Source: Turnera subulata (taxonomy: Eukaryota; Streptophyta; Magnoliopsida; Malpighiales; Passifloraceae). From it: DNA of 64,000 nucleotides. The notes under the pieces were generated by a model, which worked only from the letters and a program-made list of their open reading frames with translations, had not been told where the DNA came from and searched no databases. The translations under genes were made by a program, and so were the position numbers. Shown piece by piece: positions 58,174 through 64,000 of this stretch. How positions within the stretch are numbered: the first letter of the stretch is position 1; every line of letters begins with the position of its first letter. The stretch spans positions 1 to 64,000 of the forward strand of contig JAKUCV010005542.1 in assembly GCA_028386065.3 (NCBI GenBank), in the 5' to 3' direction.

Positions 58174-61078
58174 ATGCCACCCACAGAAGCTATGGCATTA
58201 CCATCATTTTCTTCTTCTCACAGTATCTCTACTAAAATCATACCACCTCCCATCCTCTGGCATTCTTTGAAGTTTTCTTCTTCACGCAAAGCCAAGAACA
58301 GCAATGCAGTAGCTTGCAATTACAACCCTTCAAGAAGACTAGCTCTCCTGCAACTGGGCGCAGGTAAGCATACTACCCTTCACCTCCTTCGAGCTATTAT
58401 TATTTAAGGAGTAAATGAATGCATTGAATTTGATTGGCTTAACTAGAACGTACGGAGATGGTTTTGGGTTTTGCAGCTATTCCTCAGTCACATTTGTTTG
58501 GCGGGAAATTGGCACAGGCGGCAACCCCTGCAGCGAGCGAGGTTGATTGGGTTCAAAACGACAGAAGAAGGATGCTACATGTAGTTTATCGCGTCGGGGA
58601 TTTGGATAAGACGATAAAGTATGTTTCTTTGCCATTTGTGTTGTGTAAAGTTGAAATCTTTGAACTCTGGCAATGTGGGTTTTCTTTTTCCGGTGAAGTT
58701 ATTGCTAATAGGGAAGCTTTTTGGAGATGTATGTGTAGATTTTACACGGAATGCCTGGGGATGAAGGTGTTAAGGAGGCGTGATATACCAGAAGAGGGGT
58801 ATGCTAATGCTTTTCTTGGATATGGACCTGAAGACTCTACTTTTACTGTTGAGCTTACCTACAGTAAGTCATTGCCCTTTTTGTTATATGTGCAGAATAT
58901 TGTCTTGGATACTGTTTATGGTTGTTTGGTAGTTCTTTTTCGTGTTTATGTGTTGTGATGCTGCCTAATGCGTGCAGATTATGGGGTTGACAAGTATGAT
59001 ATTGGAAACGGATTTGGCCATTTTGGTATTGCCGTGGACAATGTGAGTTTCTCGTTCCAGAAATATTTGGTTATTCCTTAAAATGAATGCTGGATTTCTT
59101 TTTTTCTTGTTTTCGTTTTTCAAAAACATGGGCTTTCTTATTGTTGCTGCAACCTCCTTGTAATGAATATTTAGTGTTTGTATTTGTATACAAAAATTAA
59201 AGAATACTTTTACTGCTCTTGCTTTCAAGTCTCTCTGAAATCATGTTTTAGAAAATATCTACGCACCTTGTTCGGCAAATCTACTTCATACAGTGGCAAA
59301 GATCATATTTCCTGTCAATTGATACTTTAGTGGAGGGTGGCACGTTCAAGTTGGTAAAAATTGATATGGCTTTTTCACCTTGATCATGTGAGAATGCAGG
59401 TTGACCGGACGGTGGAACTTGTTAAGGCAAAGGGAGGCAGAGTAACCAAGGAACCTGGTAAGGTCAAAGGTGGAAGTACCAAAATTGCTTTAATTGAAGA
59501 CCCAGATGGTTATACTTTTGAGCTTTTAGAGAGAGGTGCAACCCCTGAGCCCCTGTGCCAAGTGATGCTTCGAGTGGGTGATCTTGACCGAGCCATCAAT
59601 TTTTACAAAAAGGTGAGAAGCAATTCTTGATCTGTGAAGCCGCTATCTTAGATGGATTTAAACCCCCGAGACTTGATTCTTCAGCTGTTATTATGATTAA
59701 GTAACTGCTTGGTTTCTCATGGTAGTGTTGCCTTTCAATTTGTAGGCTTTTGGCATGAGGCTTCTCCGCAAAAAGGATAGTCCCGAGGATAAAGTAACTT
59801 TCCAGCTTCCAAGTTCTCTTTTGATTACTGGTGTCTTTCTGACTCATTAGACAAAGAACCTATAATCTCATAGTCTTAGCAGATAAGAATTTTGCTTTGG
59901 ATTCACTTTATTGACTTTACAAACTCTTTACTAGAAAAGTATTTCCTTATCTCTGCCTTTCTAATGCTTGGAATAAAACATGCATCCTAACTGGCGTTTT
60001 GTTATTTCTAACCTTTTTAGTATACAGTAGCCTTTATGGGCTATGGTCCCGAAGATAAAAGTGCAGTGCTCGAGCTTACATATAACTATGGGATTACGGA
60101 TTACGACAAAGGGAATGGATATGCACAGGTAGTTTTATGCTTTTATTATCTCCAGTGTAGTTAGTGGCTATGTAATGGTCCCATGTTATATATCTGTGGT
60201 GGCTGTGATGGTTCCTTCAATAGCTTTAATCTCCCCTTTGGGAGAAGAATGATTACTTTTATGATTAACAGATTGCAATAGGAACGGATGATGTATATAA
60301 GAGTGCTAAGGCAATCAAACTGGGTGGAGGCAAAGTCATTCTTGAACCTGGGCCTCTGCCTATCATCAACACCAAGATAACTGCTTGCCTTGACCCTGAT
60401 GGTTGGAAATCGGTATTACTTCTACTGCTTATTGTTACGGCTTATCTTGAGTGCCCGCAATCCGCTAGGCTTTAACTGTATTTTTTAATATTTCTCAAAA
60501 AGGTTCTTATATATCTCTTTGCCTAACCAGAAATCTCTTAGATTTACTACTAGACATCACTTGGGCTCAAATGTATAGTTTCTGGTACATGAGTATGTAA
60601 TTTGAAGGAAATGCTCTTTCAACCTGCAAACTAAGAATGAGCTTAAAATTGCTTGGTCTTGTCCTGCAAATTGAATTTATTAGTTTTTGGCAAAGGGCTG
60701 AAACTTCCTAACATAGTTCATGGAAGATCGAGAAAGGTTATCTTTATCATGTTTTATACTTCCTTTGCCAATCAAGAAAAGTTCTGGGATCTGATGGATC
60801 TAACATCCGTTGGTGATGCACTGATGATCAAACTTGCATGAACCGAGTCAACCTCATGGATTTGTTCATCAATTGCTTATGAAAGATTTATTAAAACGAA
60901 AAATCAGCTCAGTACTCGTGGTTCTGGTTAGGTAGCACTAATACATGTTTGCAGGGGCTATTTTATATTTTCTTCCCGACTGATGTTATTTCACAAAAAA
61001 AAATTAACGTTTCTCAGTTTCCTTCTCTTTACACAGGTGTTTGTTGATAATGTCGACTTCCTCAGGGAGCTGGAGTGA
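58174..61078 (+). CDS. GLX1: Plastid lactoylglutathione lyase (glyoxalase I), two-domain
   Basis: Nine exons: 58174-58363, 58477-58618, 58739-58863, 58978-59042, 59400-59612, 59746-59793, 60021-60128, 60272-60412 and 61037-61078, giving 357 residues. It isomerises the methylglyoxal-glutathione hemithioacetal to S-lactoylglutathione. A Ser-rich plastid transit peptide is followed by RRLALLQLGAG...AQA, which resembles a thylakoid-type second signal. Two VOC/glyoxalase domains follow. Domain 1 has metal-ligand positions H98, E149, H167 and E215. In domain 2 the equivalents are Q (CQVMLRV), E (LELTYNYG) and Q (YAQIAIG), and the last position is not acidic (WKSVFVDN), so only domain 1 is likely to be catalytic. 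An alternative Met lies at 58192. Convergent with the next gene. Confidence 0.92.
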
Positions 61079-61371
61079 CGAAAATATGTTGATTGCTGCA
61101 AATTCTCTACAACGGTGTCCTTGGAAGATTCTTAATTTCTTTATACAGAGTTATTCCTTTTGTGGAAATCTTTTCTCATGTGAAACAATACACCAAAGAA
61201 TGTGTCCCTTCCCATTTTATGGATCCTCTAGTCCCATTACATTGCTTATGACAAGAACAGAAATTATTAGTGCATTTACCTTGCGTTACATAACATGTCA
61301 AGGAAGCTTTTACACATTTTATGTTACTCCCACAAGTTAAAAGCAAACCTAAGTTTTGCTGCAATCCATGG

Positions 61372-63876
61372 TTACTGTCTCCAGTTGGCACGCCAATTCA
61401 ACATATGCTGTATGCCCTCAGTCCACAACTGTTTGTCTGCTTTACTTCTGCATTCAAACTCTATTACTCTTTCAGTTGTTTGTATCCCGAAGTAAGCTCT
61501 CTGCTCGGTGGAGTCTTCTCCTCTCTCTCGTCCGGGCCATGCTAGGACATCACAACAGACTTCAGAGACTACACCTGCGATGACATTATGGCTTTGACTG
61601 AGTGGATGGGCTGAGAGAGGTAACACATTGGCTCTGGGTTGAGACTTACATTTTCTCTTTTTAGTGAATGTCCCTGCCATGTGCTTGCTTTTCATTTTTG
61701 CTATCACCTGACAAAAATTTAGGGAATGAATGGTGTAATTATTTTGTGGCCTCACAACAAAAGTTGCGTTTATTGTAACAAATCAAGAGAAACGTTTCCA
61801 GTTCCATTGTTTTTCTGTTCTTCAATTTCTAACATTTCTAACATTTAAGCAAAATGGTTAGTAACTTGTTTTTCCAATGAAAAAGGATGTAAAATTTGCT
61901 GTGTTTCCTGCTTTTACCTGCCAATCTGAGTTGATGTTAAAAGAAACCTGCTTCCAGTGGAGAGCTCCTGCCATCACCATTTACATGTTGGTGAGTATTA
62001 GTTCATCTTATTTTATTGGGTATGTCCTTGAGACTTTGCTACGGTACTCTGAATCTTTCATATATTGTATGTACCTTTCCTTGTTCTCTTGAGAAGTTCT
62101 CCCCCTCTGGTCACGAAATTCAATGCTGCTGAGATGTTTAATTCTCTGTCTTCTTCACCCTTTTCTTCACCAACAGCTAGGGCTGTAGTTCCATACCCCT
62201 TCTGCAGCCTTGCACTTAGTGTGGCAGCTCCTCGCAAGGCTGCACTTATGCATGGTGAATTAATCAATACAGTTTCTAATATCATTTAAGAGCTGAGGAC
62301 ACCTAGATAGAAGTTTGCAACTCATTTGACTAATTTTCCCCTACTGCTGCCTGTGCGCTCTACCTAAAGATGACATATTATTGTCCATTATTTCTATTTG
62401 AATCTTTTATGGAAACTATGGATCTATTCTGATAAAAGAGTTTTAAATTGGTCTTTCAAGAGGTTATTTCTATACCTGTAGCTGCTCCAGCTGTTAAAGT
62501 CATGATATCTCCATTTGTCCTTGAACTGATTGCAGAGTTGACAACTGCTAATATTTGATCATGATCTGCTCCCATGTCCTCTGCAATCTCAATGCAGTGA
62601 GATGCTACTAGAGCTGCTGCTGATGCCACTGCTGATGATAATTTGGAAGGTGGCTTCAGGTATGTTGCTGCCATTTCTGCTGACATAGCATTTGATGCAG
62701 TGAGAGCTGCAACAGCAGCAGCAACTCCTGCCACAGACACAGCTGCATGAAGTTGGGCGTTATGAGTTCTGATCTCTTGCTTCTTCCTCTCCTTTTGATC
62801 CTTCAACCACCTTCCCATGGTCCTCCCTTTCAACATGCTTCTATATAGCTGCAGGGAAGCAAGGAGAGTAAGGATGGTGAAGGATGCTACTACGTTGGTC
62901 GGATGATTTTGATGAGGTCAAAATGAAAAGATACCCCAGTTTTGAGTAACTGTTGGGTGGAGAGGAATTCTGGATTGAGTGCTTGATGAAGCAACACTAA
63001 TTCCTGCACAGATATATTTGGATTATATACACTCTCTTTGTTGATATGAGCACATGGTTGAAGAAGTTCCAAAATTCACCAGTAACTGAATTTGGTAATC
63101 TCATGAATTAAACTTGCCTGAGTAAGTTGACAAGTCTTAGATAAGAAGTATATGGTGTGAGTGAGAACAACAGGAAATACCTTCATTTCTTTACTATCTC
63201 TTGGAGAAATTGGAGGGCTGTCATGACTACTACCACTTGGAAACTGTTGAAGCTGCTGTGACATATAGGTTTAGGCAGCTAGGTGATAATAATACTATGA
63301 TGCAAGAGATAACACCAAAACAGAGCCATGGCGACAAACGAGAATATAATACAATACCCTTTTTTTATATGAACATATGTTTTTTTTTTGGCCTTAAAAA
63401 CGTTAACCGGCTTGAGTTGAGGTTAACAATCTTACGGATTCGCTGGAAGCAGTGCAGGTTGCATCTTTTGCTTCAGCCTTAGCAGAACGAAGCTTCGGCA
63501 GTTTGTGAAGATTTTCAGAAGCCACATGAGTTCCGGAAAGAGCTTTAGAGAGCTCCATAGCTGAGAGGCTCCATGATCTAGCAAGAAACTCCATGGACTC
63601 GGTAGGAGTTTCAGGTGCAGCACACGAAACATGTTGCCATTGTGCAGAACTGTTTTCGTCTATGTTTTCCAGTTTCAGGGATAAGCTCTTCGTGCTGCTG
63701 CATGAGCTCACTGCATCACATAAATCACAAGAAACACTCTAGTTGATGAGAGATTCACAATGAAAAAAGTAGAGTTACAAGCATGGACCTTCTTGTAGAA
63801 TCTTACTTCTCAATGAGCTACTCTCACTTAGCTGACCTGCTTCTTCCTGCAGCTGGCCTTCACTGCAAATTTTCAT
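61372..63876 (-). CDS. VAN3-binding protein / FORKED1-like (DUF828 plus PH-like domain)
   Basis: Eight exons on the minus strand: 63807-63876, 63436-63710, 63181-63255, 62935-63003, 62476-62848, 62075-62239, 61918-61967 with 61650-61707, and 61372-61574 (nine segments in all), giving 445 residues in phase. The N-terminal motif ETPTESMEFLARSWSLSAMELSKAL and the Ala-rich DUF828 core (HAAVSVAGVAAAVAALTASN... to SARLQKGYG) are the signature of VAN3-binding/FORKED-like proteins. The C-terminus is a PH-like domain ending WTEGIQHMLNWRANWRQ. In Arabidopsis these proteins act at the trans-Golgi and plasma membrane with the ARF-GAP VAN3 and help place PIN auxin carriers for vein patterning. The first exon (MKICSEGQLQEEAG) is short and its start is less certain than the rest. 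Confidence 0.85.
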
Positions 63877-64000
63877 GCTGAAAAAAGTGGGACGATTGTT
63901 GGATATTTAACAGGGGAAGCGAGGATGTCAATAAGATTGAATGCCTTATTATATTCAGTGAAGCAAACAAAGGCATCATATTATATGCCCCATTAGAGGG

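Noticed and set aside
1..64000. CRISPR array, bacterial operon or riboswitch
   Set aside because: No regularly spaced short repeats or prokaryotic gene layout; all genes are plant nuclear type.

Overview
The window is nuclear DNA of a flowering plant, most likely a core eudicot. It is AT-rich, its genes have many short introns with GT-AG borders, and the intergenic DNA is packed with plant transposable elements. The species cannot be named from the sequence. Gene models below were built by joining open frames across GT-AG sites; reading phase was checked at every junction.

Region 1 (1-2140) is the 3' part of a Ty3/gypsy-type retroelement. A gag-protease frame runs almost directly into a polypurine tract and one LTR, with no reverse transcriptase or integrase. 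The LTR's U3 holds GAA/TTC units in a 5-bp phase, the pattern of heat-shock elements.

Region 2 (2600-25900) is a head-to-tail array of four carotenoid cleavage dioxygenase genes of the CCD1-like type. They share 13-exon architecture and transit-peptide-like N-termini. Copies 2, 3 and 4 look intact. Copy 1 lacks the last exon, which carries the fourth iron-binding His, and has a hAT-type MITE in intron 4. Copy 2 has lost intron 11.

Region 3 (27400-39500) holds four unrelated single-copy genes: an ATL-type RING-H2 ubiquitin ligase (+), an ankyrin-PGG membrane protein (-), a JINGUBANG-like WD40 protein (+) and a TIP4-type vacuolar aquaporin (-). A non-LTR retroposon with a 19-bp target duplication sits just after the WD40 stop codon.

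Region 4 (39500-53900) is repeat-rich. A long solo LTR (43504-52676, target duplication TTAAT) is split by a degenerate endogenous pararetrovirus (Caulimoviridae), which is itself interrupted by a hAT-type element and a 200-bp tandem duplication.

Region 5 (53900-64000) holds a GH3 beta-xylosidase (-), a plastid two-domain glyoxalase I (+) and a VAN3-binding/FORKED-like protein (-). The last two converge with about 290 bp between stop codons.

The most notable features are the dioxygenase array with its decaying first member, the heat-shock-element-like LTR of the gag-only element, and the three-level nested insertion.
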